Assembly (NCBI GenBank): GCA_965223085.1
Contig: OZ244981.1
Location: forward strand, 1 to 64,000
Origin: CBDCVO01 sp965223085
GTDB taxonomy: Bacteria; Pseudomonadota; Gammaproteobacteria; Ga0077536
Direction: 5' to 3'
Length of the DNA: 64,000 nucleotides
A program made the position numbers and the translations under genes. Within the stretch, counting starts at the first letter, position 1; the number at the start of each line of letters is the position of its first letter. Shown here in pieces: positions 18,130 to 26,094 of this stretch. The notes beneath the pieces are model-generated. The model had not been told where the DNA came from. It worked only from the letters and a program-made list of their open reading frames with translations, and did no database searches.

Positions 18130-19155
18130 CTATGCAGCCGGCACAACGCCCCCGATCCAAAACGCCGCGCGTATGCCTTTAAGCCAAGAGACCTCGAGTT
18201 GATCAATGAGCCGTTGTAAAGATTCCAAAGTGCCCGCCGCGCGGCAGAAACGCCGACCAAAATGTTTCACACTCGGCAACCATTGCCTCTCGTCGATTTG
18301 CAACCGTTCAAGAATCAGTTTGAACTCGGATGGGATGGCACCAGACTTCTCCACGCGCACCGCGCGGCCCGTCCAATCCGCCAGATCTAAATAATCTTTC
18401 AACTGAAAAGGCAAACACGTTTCCGCGGCATCGTTGTTCGCATCGGCAAAGGGTAACAAGGCGACGTCGGCTACCACAGTCGTTGCGCCACGCTTGCGTT
18501 TTTGCTTTTTATCTTCAACATATGCCTGAATACGCGCCTGTATCGAAGTGAAATCTGATCCTTCCGGCGTGGTTGCAACGCCTGCGCGTAGGGGATTTAA
18601 ATCCACATACATCATGCAGCTCAATAAGGCCGCTTCATCCAACAAAGCCTGGCTCCTGAACCGCCCTTCCCAAAAACGACCCTTGCAGCCGTCTTCCAAA
18701 TTCGCCTGACGCGCGATGCCTTCGTTCAAACACCGCATATACCAGCTGAGATCTATCAAACGATCGCGCCATTGTGCAACCAGACCCGCAAGTATTGTGT
18801 GCTCCTTTTTATTGAGTGCTTCTCCTATTAGGTAACGTTGCACCACGTCCGGTCCCTTAAACAACTGACACCAGCGTGCAATGACTTCATCATCCGACCA
18901 GCCAAGAACGGTTTCCGCATTCACGCGCAGCACTACATGATAGTGATTGCTCATCACCGCATAAGCACAGATATCAATCGCGAATACCGATGATAACTGC
19001 GCGAGCTTATCGACGATCCATTGCTTGCGATGATCGTAGTTCTTGCCACTCAGCGCATCGCGCCCGCAAAGAAACGCCCGACGCACGCACCGAGAAACAC
19101 AGTGGTAATACGGTGTGTCTGCCAAACTGATTTGGTTGTTACGCGCGATGGTCAT
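18130..19155 (-). CDS. REP-associated tyrosine transposase (Y1, HUH family)
   Basis: A 341-residue TnpREP/RAYT protein. The HUH motif is at H71-Y-H73 in YAVMSNHYHVVLR, and the catalytic Tyr is in LSWYMRCLNEG near residue 138. RFWEGRFRSQALLDE and YVDLNPLRAG are family hallmarks. C-terminal extensions of this kind are common in RAYTs. These enzymes cut REP palindromes, which fits the dense REP-like repeats just downstream and elsewhere in the window. Confidence 0.94.
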   Translation of the reverse strand: MTIARNNQISLADTPYYHCVSRCVRRAFLCGRDALSGKNYDHRKQWIVDKLAQLSSVFAIDICAYAVMSNHYHVVLRVNAETVLGWSDDEVIARWCQLFKGPDVVQRYLIGEALNKKEHTILAGLVAQWRDRLIDLSWYMRCLNEGIARQANLEDGCKGRFWEGRFRSQALLDEAALLSCMMYVDLNPLRAGVATTPEGSDFTSIQARIQAYVEDKKQKRKRGATTVVADVALLPFADANNDAAETCLPFQLKDYLDLADWTGRAVRVEKSGAIPSEFKLILERLQIDERQWLPSVKHFGRRFCRAAGTLESLQRLIDQLEVSWLKGIRAAFWIGGVVPAA

Positions 19156-19222
19156 AACGCGCCTTCGTCATATCGGGCTTGACCCAGGCACCGGGCTACA
19201 ACTTTAATAATACAATCGCTCA

Positions 19223-19623
19223 TCATTGACTGCTGAAGTCCGACATCGATCGCGCTCGATCAGGAAACGCAAGTAGGATTTGCCTACCTTCTGTCACAAG
19301 GTAAACATTCAATGTTTCCACTAAGGCAACGAACTCGCAGTCGTAAACGGGGCACGGGGACCGTAGCGTCACCTCGAATACCTGGTTCGCGTCCTCGTGG
19401 GTCGTATGGCACAGTGCCACCTCCATTCCCTCCATGACCCGTTCTACCATTGCGCTCTCGAGATCACCCCGGCGTTGATACCCAATCAAGATGCTCCGGA
19501 CCTCCGAGCGCCACGACACAGGAAGTGCCAATCGGGATCGCGCTCCCATACTAACGATGCGTTATCGGTCCACAGACCAGGCAACCAGAGATACGCCAAT
19601 ATATTCGAATCAACAACGATCAC
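19223..19623 (-). pseudogene. vapC: Frameshifted VapC-like PIN-domain toxin
   Basis: A GTG overlapping the antitoxin stop (GTGA) opens VIVVDSNILAYLWLPGLW, with the first PIN acidic residue, and continues to WERDPDWHFL. An extra dinucleotide in CTGTGTCG (about 19517-19520) then breaks the frame. The second frame continues SWRSEVRSILIGYQRRGDLE and ends YDCEFVALVETLNVYLVTEG, which contains the later PIN acidic residues. Dropping two bases restores a protein of about 132 residues, the normal VapC length. VapC toxins are RNases; this copy should be inactive unless frameshifting occurs. Confidence 0.8.
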
Positions 19624-19853
19624 GAACGACCGTGCTGTCTCATATCAGCGATCACCGTGTGATCCACCGGGGGGTCAGCTGCGCGCACCTCAGCTATCAA
19701 CTCGCGCACCGCAACCCGATCTGGTTCAGCCACAAACCGATGGCCAAGCCGGACTAAAACCTCGCCGTTCAGACTACGTCGGTTTTTCCGCGCTGCTTCG
19801 CGGAGATACTGATGAAGTACTTCGGGAGTGTTTTTCAGCGTAATTGAGGCCAT
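19620..19853 (-). CDS. VapB/FitA-like antitoxin
   Basis: About 77 residues from ATG 19853: MASITLKNTPEVLHQYLRE followed by AARKNRRSLNGEVLVRLGH, a ribbon-helix-helix DNA-binding start typical of FitA-like antitoxins. The acidic C-terminus (AADPPVDHTVIADMRQHG) would bind the toxin. Its stop overlaps the vapC start by 3 nt. It may still repress its own promoter although the toxin frame is broken. ATG 19859 is an alternative start. Confidence 0.78.
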   Translation of the reverse strand: MASITLKNTPEVLHQYLREAARKNRRSLNGEVLVRLGHRFVAEPDRVAVRELIAEVRAADPPVDHTVIADMRQHGRS

Positions 19854-20023
19854 GGTCATTAACCGTGCGCAACCAAATTGCACCGTTATACATAAGATAT
19901 TAATCGACCCGAACATGGTCCGCGCGGAGCGCAAATCGTACATGGCCGCATCCCTCCTCCCCAGAAACGAGAAGCGTGAAATCCACGCCTTGTCGTGTGC
20001 ATTGCTCAATTGCGTTACCCGTC

Positions 20024-20199
20024 ATCGCGTCGCATCGCGTCGCATCGCGTCGCATCGCATCGCGTCGCATCGCATCGCATCGCATCGCATCGCATCGCAT
20101 CGCATCGCATCGCATCGCATCGCATCGCATCGCATCGCATCGCATCGCATCGCATCGCATCGCATCGCATCGCATCGCATCGCATCGCATCGCGTCGCA
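20024..20199. repeat. Pentanucleotide (CGCAT)n tandem array
   Basis: About 35 tandem copies of a 5-bp unit, CGCAT, with CGCGT variants concentrated near both ends (alternating at the left). Because the unit is not a multiple of three, every frame is open and gives meaningless His/Ile/Ala/Ser/Arg repeats. The array lies between the sulfotransferase stop and the vapB start, about 170 nt upstream of vapB. The rest of this 440-bp gap holds no recognised gene. Confidence 0.97.
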
Positions 20200-20297
20200 C
20201 ACACAAACGATAGCAGACTAGAAATGAGGATACAATAATTATGGGTGTCCTAAATTAACTATATAAACTTCCAAATTATTATCTTGGAGACTGGAGA

Positions 20298-21449
20298 TCA
20301 AACTGCTATGGTCCCAGGAGCTATGAAATCTGGCCCGCCCTGCGGGAAGCTGCGTTGAAAAACTCTATCAATCGCCGTTCGTGCTGTATCGTCCAGCTCA
20401 TAGGATTTTTGTCGTTTCAAGTCTAGCACCGAGCCACCCTGTGCATCAGTTTCTAGTGCCGCTAGAGCACTTGCGACTTCGGATTTCGGAAGATCACAAT
20501 ACGCAAAGATTGCGTTCAGAACTGCTTCGGGATTTGCGACGAGGTCTTCGTAACGAAATGCGACGATCGGTATTTCTTCCTCGCGCAGCTCTAGATAGCG
20601 GATCATTGCGGAAACCCAAAACGTGGCCATTAAGCCAGCGGCTCCATTTTCCACTAACTCTCGGCTGTTAAAGTCACTAACTACGGGGAATAGTCGTTCC
20701 AGATCCGAACGCCGCTTTTCGAATACGACCTCCACGATTTTCCTCATTAACGGCACACGATAAAATGTATGCAGCATGCTCATAGACGATCCAGGGTAAC
20801 GATAAGCGCGCACGCCTGAACGTGCTGTTTGCAGCGCGTTTCGATACATGAACAGCATTTTGGCCTGTAGAAACAACTCATGCATGGTAGCCGCATGTTC
20901 AATAGCCATACTCCGAAACTTCAGCGCCACGTAAGATGCCTTCCTGTGATCAGCACTCAGCAACAAACATTGCGTGGCAATATTGAGGTGTCGCCGGAGT
21001 TCTTCGGGAAAAAGTTCCGTTTCCACGAGCTGCGTATATACATCGGGTTCGGAAATACTCAAGCAACCGCTTGTCTCGGCCAACATACGACTTATCAAGG
21101 TTGAACCGCAGCGGCCGACGGAATATATAAAAATAAGTTGTCCATTTTTCTTGTGGTCATCGAGCACCGCTTCAAGCTCTGAGTAAGGGGCGGTGAGCAC
21201 CGCGTCGGCATGCTCAAATTGAGCTTGGTAGTAAAATGAACTTTCGTAGACATTTACGTCAGCTGGCGTGCGAACAAAAACAGCTTGATTTGCTCCCTCG
21301 TCAAAACAGTAGAGAGAATAGTTAGGGTTTTTATTTATGATGGATGGGTCTATAGATTTTCCCACGCCTAGCTCAAAGTCACTCGGTGCAACCGTCGCCA
21401 AAGCGTCTTTTCGGAGCTTACGTCGAATTTTACGGATTTGAGCGGCCAT
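20298..21449 (-). CDS. Sulfotransferase-family protein
   Basis: A 383-residue protein with the PAPS 5'-phosphosulfate loop FIYSVGRCGSTLISRML (about residues 102-118) and a 3'-phosphate-binding segment MFMYRNALQTARSG about 100 residues later. LELREEEIPIVAFRYEDLVANPE is typical of sulfotransferases that act on carbohydrates or small molecules. It would transfer sulfate from PAPS; the acceptor is unknown. Divergent from the DMT transporter, in a low-GC trio with a PIG-L deacetylase. ATG 21449 is preferred over the upstream codon at 21455. Confidence 0.82.
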   Translation of the reverse strand: MAAQIRKIRRKLRKDALATVAPSDFELGVGKSIDPSIINKNPNYSLYCFDEGANQAVFVRTPADVNVYESSFYYQAQFEHADAVLTAPYSELEAVLDDHKKNGQLIFIYSVGRCGSTLISRMLAETSGCLSISEPDVYTQLVETELFPEELRRHLNIATQCLLLSADHRKASYVALKFRSMAIEHAATMHELFLQAKMLFMYRNALQTARSGVRAYRYPGSSMSMLHTFYRVPLMRKIVEVVFEKRRSDLERLFPVVSDFNSRELVENGAAGLMATFWVSAMIRYLELREEEIPIVAFRYEDLVANPEAVLNAIFAYCDLPKSEVASALAALETDAQGGSVLDLKRQKSYELDDTARTAIDRVFQRSFPQGGPDFIAPGTIAV

Positions 21450-21472
21450 ACTCACAAATCAATATAGCAACT

Positions 21473-22315
21473 AATTTGAAAGTAGTCGTCCTATCAGTAC
21501 TCGCTACGTGCCTAATTCAGTCAGGCTTGCTAATGTGGAAAATAGCTGGTGAGAACTTGCCCAAGATCGGGACTCTGTCAGCTCTTTCCGTTGTTCGGGC
21601 CTTCGCGACAAGCTCCATATGGCTGATGGGATGGGTAATGACAGCCACCGGATGGGTATTTTACGTAAAGGCCATCGGACTCGGAGACCTTACAGTCGTG
21701 CAGCCGCTAATGGCGTTAGGCCAGATACCGCTTGTCATCTTTGCGGTCCTACTTCTCAATGAAAAGGTGCAACTCAAGGAACATATTGGCATTATTATGG
21801 CAGTTGCCGGGGCAGTCATTATCAGCGGCGATGCGGATATATCCAGCTCCGCAGTCGTCAAATGGAATATGCCGGTAATTTTCTTCTTCAGTATTATCAC
21901 TGGAATCATATTCCTTTTTTTATACGCGAGCCGGAGCACCGAAGGAATTTCTATGGCCATTGCGGCAGGTTTGGTGTTCGGTGTCGCAGCATTGTTGACC
22001 AAATTGCTTACGGCGATGCTAGCCATTCAAGGAATCCCGCTTACGTTCGTCAACGTACTTTCGCACCCCGTGCTCTATGTAGTAATCGCAGCAAACGTAA
22101 TCGGCATCATATTACTACAGGCCGCGTTGCAAAACGGGAGAGCCGCTATAATATCGCCCCTCTATCTTGCGATCGCAAATATCGTTGGAATTGTGAGCGG
22201 GTTGACGATCTTTAACGAAGCGATTTCATTACGCCGGTGGATTGCGATCCTTTTTCTCCTTTTCGGTTCTTCGTTTCTGACTCGAACGTCGAATAGAAAA
22301 GAAACGCCAACATAG
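21473..22315 (+). CDS. EamA/DMT-superfamily membrane transporter
   Basis: A ten-helix-type transporter with two related halves. The first half includes FYVKAIGLGDLTVVQPLMALGQIPLVI, the classic EamA pattern; the second ends ISPLYLAIANIVGIVSGLTIFNEAI. It is about 280 residues from TTG 21473. The open frame extends to 21386, but that would overlap the divergent sulfotransferase gene, so the exact start is uncertain. Probable metabolite exporter; substrate unknown. The neighbours suggest a link to a modified sugar or lipid. Confidence 0.75.
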   Translation, partial: NLKVVVLSVLATCLIQSGLLMWKIAGENLPKIGTLSALSVVRAFATSSIWLMGWVMTATGWVFYVKAIGLGDLTVVQPLMALGQIPLVIFAVLLLNEKVQLKEHIGIIMAVAGAVIISGDADISSSAVVKWNMPVIFFFSIITGIIFLFLYASRSTEGISMAIAAGLVFGVAALLTKLLTAMLAIQGIPLTFVNVLSHPVLYVVIAANVIGIILLQAALQNGRAAIISPLYLAIANIVGIVSGLTIFNEAISLRRWIAILFLLFGSSFLTRTSNRKETPT

Positions 22316-22346
22316 GCTGGCATCTCGTAACCGCGAGCTACCATTC

Positions 22347-23285
22347 ATGGTTGAAAAGTTTGATGCCGTATTTGTTTCCCCGCATTTGGACGATGCCGTA
22401 TTTTCGTGCGGTGGCACAATTGCAAAGCTCACGGCAAGCAATAAACGCGTCTTGATCCTAAATGTATTTACAAAATACCCGTACAAGATCAAAAAAAAAG
22501 CGATCGTGTCCACAGAGGCACGTTATGAAGAAGAACGTCGTGCAGCACAATACCTATCTTGTAAATCTGAAAATTTGGATGAACTCAGCGCGATTTTTAG
22601 GCGCTCGGAATATAGTGCAATTAAGAATTTATTTCGCCCGCCCGTCCCCGCAGATCAAGAATGGCTACCTAAACTCTCGGCTCTTATTGCGGATAAACTA
22701 GACTGTTTCGAGTATACGTACCTCTATGCGCCGCTAGGCGTTGGTTGGCATGTTGACCACGTTTTGTGTCATCTTGCGGTCCGCGATGCCGCAAAAGGGA
22801 AGAACATATTTTTCTACGAAGACGCTCCATATTGTCTGATTCCACATTGGACCGAATATCGTCTACGTGAGCTCGGCGTCACTGATGATTATATACCCCA
22901 GAGTTCAAGGACAAAACGTGGTTGCGTGCTGCAAGACACGTACGAGGCATTGGCTTATTACGCTACAATGATGCCGTTAAAAAATTTCAAACCAGCATGG
23001 CTACGCTTACCCGCAACGTTGGTGGTCGGGGGTTATTTTCTGAGCCTTCTGCACAAACACGGCAACAGTCCAAGCAAAAAAGGATTCTTAAATTTGAACC
23101 AGCACGTTGAATTTATTTCGGCGAGTTTTGAAGCTAAGATTACAGCCGCAAACCTCTACGAATCCCAAATCCATGAATTCTTTGTCGATAGACGTGACTG
23201 CAAACAACGCTATGAAGCCTATGCGGCGCACACTTTTGGTGACGCGCATGCGGAAAGATGTTGGGTTGCGCGCCGGCCGAAGTAA
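22347..23285 (+). CDS. PIG-L/LmbE-family deacetylase
   Basis: A 312-residue zinc-dependent N-deacetylase-like protein. The metal-binding motif HLDDAVFSCGG is near residues 12-22 and the distal GVGWHVDHVLCH near 132-143. The family removes acetyl groups from GlcNAc-type sugars in glycolipids, mycothiol-type thiols or antibiotics. It lies 31 nt after the transporter and is probably co-transcribed. The substrate is unknown; the neighbouring sulfotransferase suggests glycan tailoring. Confidence 0.88.
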   Translation: MVEKFDAVFVSPHLDDAVFSCGGTIAKLTASNKRVLILNVFTKYPYKIKKKAIVSTEARYEEERRAAQYLSCKSENLDELSAIFRRSEYSAIKNLFRPPVPADQEWLPKLSALIADKLDCFEYTYLYAPLGVGWHVDHVLCHLAVRDAAKGKNIFFYEDAPYCLIPHWTEYRLRELGVTDDYIPQSSRTKRGCVLQDTYEALAYYATMMPLKNFKPAWLRLPATLVVGGYFLSLLHKHGNSPSKKGFLNLNQHVEFISASFEAKITAANLYESQIHEFFVDRRDCKQRYEAYAAHTFGDAHAERCWVARRPK

Positions 23286-23589
23286 TTGATCGGCATAGGA
23301 GCGGGCAGCGTACTCTAACCGATCCCCTGCCACACTACCCGGCAAGCGGGTCGGCACCGGGGGGTTCGAGAAGTTGAGGTGTCATGAGAGGTGGGGTAAT
23401 CCAAGACGATCGGAAGTAACTAAATCGTCAAAACACTATTGAGTAATTTGGCGCTGTTACGCCACCAGCAGCGTGAGCTAGCGGATACCCACCTGACTGG
23501 CTGGGGACGATAGTGTCCCTGCAACAACTGTTGGCGGATGGTCGGCCAGGGAGGCTATCTTAAAAAGTGTGTAAGTAGCCATGAGGTTA

Positions 23590-23778
23590 AAGGTAATCGG
23601 TACGCGTTCACCAAACTCTATACTAAAACGACGCAATGCGAGCTTCCAATTTTGGATCGGCATCGTCCATTTTTTAGACGCTTCTCGGACGGCAAGATAA
23701 GCGACCTTCATCGCCGATTGCTCACTGGGAAATACTTTGCGTTTACGCGTCGCTTTGCGCAATACATTGTTCAGTGAC
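23590..23778 (-). pseudogene. IS256-family transposase C-terminal remnant
   Basis: Reads SLNNVLRKATRKRKVFPS, then AMKVAYLAVREASKKWTMPI and WKLALRRFSIEFGERV, the last part of an IS256 transposase (after the catalytic Glu). An upstream stop and loss of the rest of the gene show it is dead. It differs from the intact IS256 transposase at 9.7 kb. Confidence 0.78.
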
Positions 23779-24049
23779 TATCGAGTAGATGCGGAGGTTG
23801 TCCTCCACACCCCTCACGCAACCCAGTGTGCGGTTTTCCCGCACTGGGGTGTTCAGCCGGTGTTCGCCATATTCCAGGTCGCGCTTGGGCAGACGCGGGC
23901 TCCAGGGGGTAGCGTTCCAACATGCGATGGAACTTCTCCCACGACAGCTCCGCGCGCTGACTTCGCCGAATGAGGTAGCGACGCCACGCCCATTGGACAG
24001 ATCGATAGAACGCAATGTCTACTTCCGGTCTCGGTTAGAAATCGGGGGA

Positions 24050-24545
24050 TTACACACGAACTGATCACCGGGCGCTTCATCGAGGAAAACGTTGCCGTGC
24101 TCATCGCCGGACCCTGTGGCACCGGTAAAAAGCCACATTGCACAAGCGCTCGGGACATGCCGCTGTGCACCTCGGCTATGACGTGCTGTTCAACTCACTC
24201 TCGCAACTTCTCGGCAATCTCCATGCCGCGCGCGCGACCGATTCCTTCGAACGACGTTTCCATAGCCTCGCCCGCGTACCCTTGCTGATCATCGACGACT
24301 TCGGCCTCACCCCCCAGCGGCCACCTCGCGACGAGGACTTCCATAATTTGGTCGTCGAACGCTACGAACGCGCCGCTACCGTTATCACCTCCAACCCCGA
24401 CTTCGGTGAATAAGGAGACGTTTTCCCCAACCAGTTGCTTGGCGCTGCTACCCCTCGACCGGCTTCGTCATGGCACCTACCCGGTCGTACTCGATGGGAA
24501 AAGTTGTCGATCCCCCAGACCCATCGATAACGTGCTTGAAGAACA
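24050..24545 (+). pseudogene. istB: IstB-like ATPase (IS21 helper) remnant
   Basis: Fragments in shifted frames: ELITGRFIEENVAVLIAGPC with a damaged Walker A (GPCGTGKK), then GHAAVHLGYDVLFNSLSQLL, Walker B-like VPLLIIDDFGL and VVERYERAATVITSNPDFGE, then a stop, and further on LDRLRHGTYPVVLDGKS. These are in IstB order. At least two frame breaks and a stop show it is decayed. No istA partner was found. Confidence 0.78.
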
Positions 24546-24676
24546 GGTGAACTCAGGTTCGATCCACGCTGCCTCCCCACAATCGGTCACCTCATACAGT
24601 TGCGCTTCACTTCGTTCGCTGCGACCAACTTACGACGAGGTTTGCGCCCGTAAAGTTCGCCCATGCTGGGCGCTCC

Positions 24677-24702
24677 AAAAAAAGAAAGGAGCCGAAGCTC
24701 CT
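24677..24702 (-). terminator. Rho-independent terminator of the PEP-CTERM gene
   Basis: On the minus strand AGGAGC-TTCG-GCTCCT forms a 6-bp stem with a UUCG tetraloop, followed by TTCTTTTTTT. It sits about 30 nt after the PEP-CTERM stop codon. A textbook intrinsic terminator. Confidence 0.9.
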
Positions 24703-24730
24703 CTCTAATTCTTATTTGGAATTATTCTCT

Positions 24731-25636
24731 CTAAGCTGCTTTGCGTCGGCGATTCGCCAAACCAAAGCCAACGGCGCCGATACCAAATAGGGCCAACGTG
24801 CTAGGTTCGGGAATCCGTCTAAGAACCACAGAACCATCTTCTTTGCCACATGTGTCAAACGATGAGTTTCCACAAATTCCTAATAAAGACCCAGCCGCGA
24901 CCGTCGTATCCCGAACACCATTAGAATCTGGATCGGAATCGATATTCGAGTCGGTGAATGCCAAAGTTGAACCGATAGCGAGAGGGTTGTTCGTCGAGTC
25001 CAACAATGCGCCAGAGTTAAACGTCAACTCAAATGACGCATTGGCGTTGCCATCAAACGTTCCAAAATCAACGGTACCGCCATGTGGACCTGGGATCATG
25101 GTAAAAGTTGCAATTTTAGTTCCATCATCGAATCCTAGGCCACCTGTCCCGTTGATGCTTGTATTCGAATTCGTGCCCGCGTCCAAGTAAAGGTCAATTG
25201 TACCACCATCATTACTAAAACAACCAATAATCGAGAGGCATCCGACACCAGGATTAAGAGGTGTAAAAGTATGGTCGGTAGTTACGACCGCGGTGATTTC
25301 GTAATCTCCATTCAGGAATTTACCGCCACCGGCTATAAATACCCCACTATCACCGACAAAACTCGTCATGGTAAGTAATGCGTCAACCGTGAACATGTCG
25401 CCGATAGTCGGGTCCGCACCGCCGCCGATGTTGGTATGAGTGACGCTGTGGTACAAACCATTATAGGTAACCTCGTCAATACCCGTGACGATACCGCCAC
25501 CGATACCACTCAAATCAATGCCCCAATCGTCAACCATGATGGCCGCATTCGCGTTCGCCGCCATGCTCAGCGGCACAGCGACAGCGGCGGCCTTTATTAA
25601 GCTTTGCAGCGATGATTTTGATTTCTTAGTCATCAT
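24731..25636 (-). CDS. PEP-CTERM sorted secreted protein
   Basis: A 301-residue protein with an N-terminal signal peptide (LIKAAAVAVPLSMAANANA) and a clear PEP-CTERM tail: RIPEPSTLALFGIGAVGFGLANRRRKAA, with the PEP motif, a hydrophobic helix and a basic end. The body shares GCLSIIGCFSNDGGTIDLYLD and GTGGLGFDDGTKIATFTMIP with the VPLP-CTERM protein at 16.7-17.6 kb. It would be exported and processed by an exosortase. A single-gene unit: sigma-54-like promoter upstream, UUCG terminator downstream. Matrix or surface function inferred; no enzymatic motif. Confidence 0.92.
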   Translation of the reverse strand: MMTKKSKSSLQSLIKAAAVAVPLSMAANANAAIMVDDWGIDLSGIGGGIVTGIDEVTYNGLYHSVTHTNIGGGADPTIGDMFTVDALLTMTSFVGDSGVFIAGGGKFLNGDYEITAVVTTDHTFTPLNPGVGCLSIIGCFSNDGGTIDLYLDAGTNSNTSINGTGGLGFDDGTKIATFTMIPGPHGGTVDFGTFDGNANASFELTFNSGALLDSTNNPLAIGSTLAFTDSNIDSDPDSNGVRDTTVAAGSLLGICGNSSFDTCGKEDGSVVLRRIPEPSTLALFGIGAVGFGLANRRRKAA

Positions 25637-25737
25637 TTCTCTCCGTCTGATGAAGTTGAAAATTCTGGCCTGGTCTTCAGCTATCTGGTCGTCTTGAACC
25701 TAAGTACCGAAATCCATCGCCGTTTGCCCGTTGATAA

Positions 25738-25753
25738 AGCAGGTCTCGTGCCA
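25738..25753 (-). promoter_or_regulatory. Sigma-54 (-24/-12) promoter of the PEP-CTERM gene
   Basis: On the minus strand TGGCACGAGACCTGCT matches the consensus TGGCACRNNNNTTGCW at all fixed positions but one, with exactly 10 nt between GG and GC. It lies about 100 nt before the ATG. PrsR, a sigma-54-dependent activator gene, is in the same window, so direct control is plausible. The rest of the 25637-26094 gap is AT-rich and geneless. Confidence 0.8.
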
Positions 25754-26094
25754 GGTTTGCAAATTTCCCTCTAAATTCTTGTTTTATAGTATTTATTCTT
25801 AAACATCTAAATCTGTACGCCAGCGTAAATTTGCGGTTTTGTAAAGTTTTCAAACGCTCAGCTGACGAAGTCTTGGCCAAAATTCTAGGCCTTTGTAGCG
25901 AACTGTTACAAGTCATCATGTGAAGAAGTACTAAAAATCCTTTAATTCGTTGATTCTATGCCTATATACGCAAGCGCATCGTCATGAAGTCTACTCGGTT
26001 TGAGGTCGGGCGGTCCTGTAAAACATCTGAACAAGTGTCCCGCAGGTGTATCCGCTACACTATTGCTTAGGCGACATTTTTTCCGATTGCAACC

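Noticed and set aside
19828..20238. Several 60-136-codon ORFs made of RIASH or CDAMR repeats
   Set aside because: They are products of the CGCAT array being open in all frames, with no start signals or homology.
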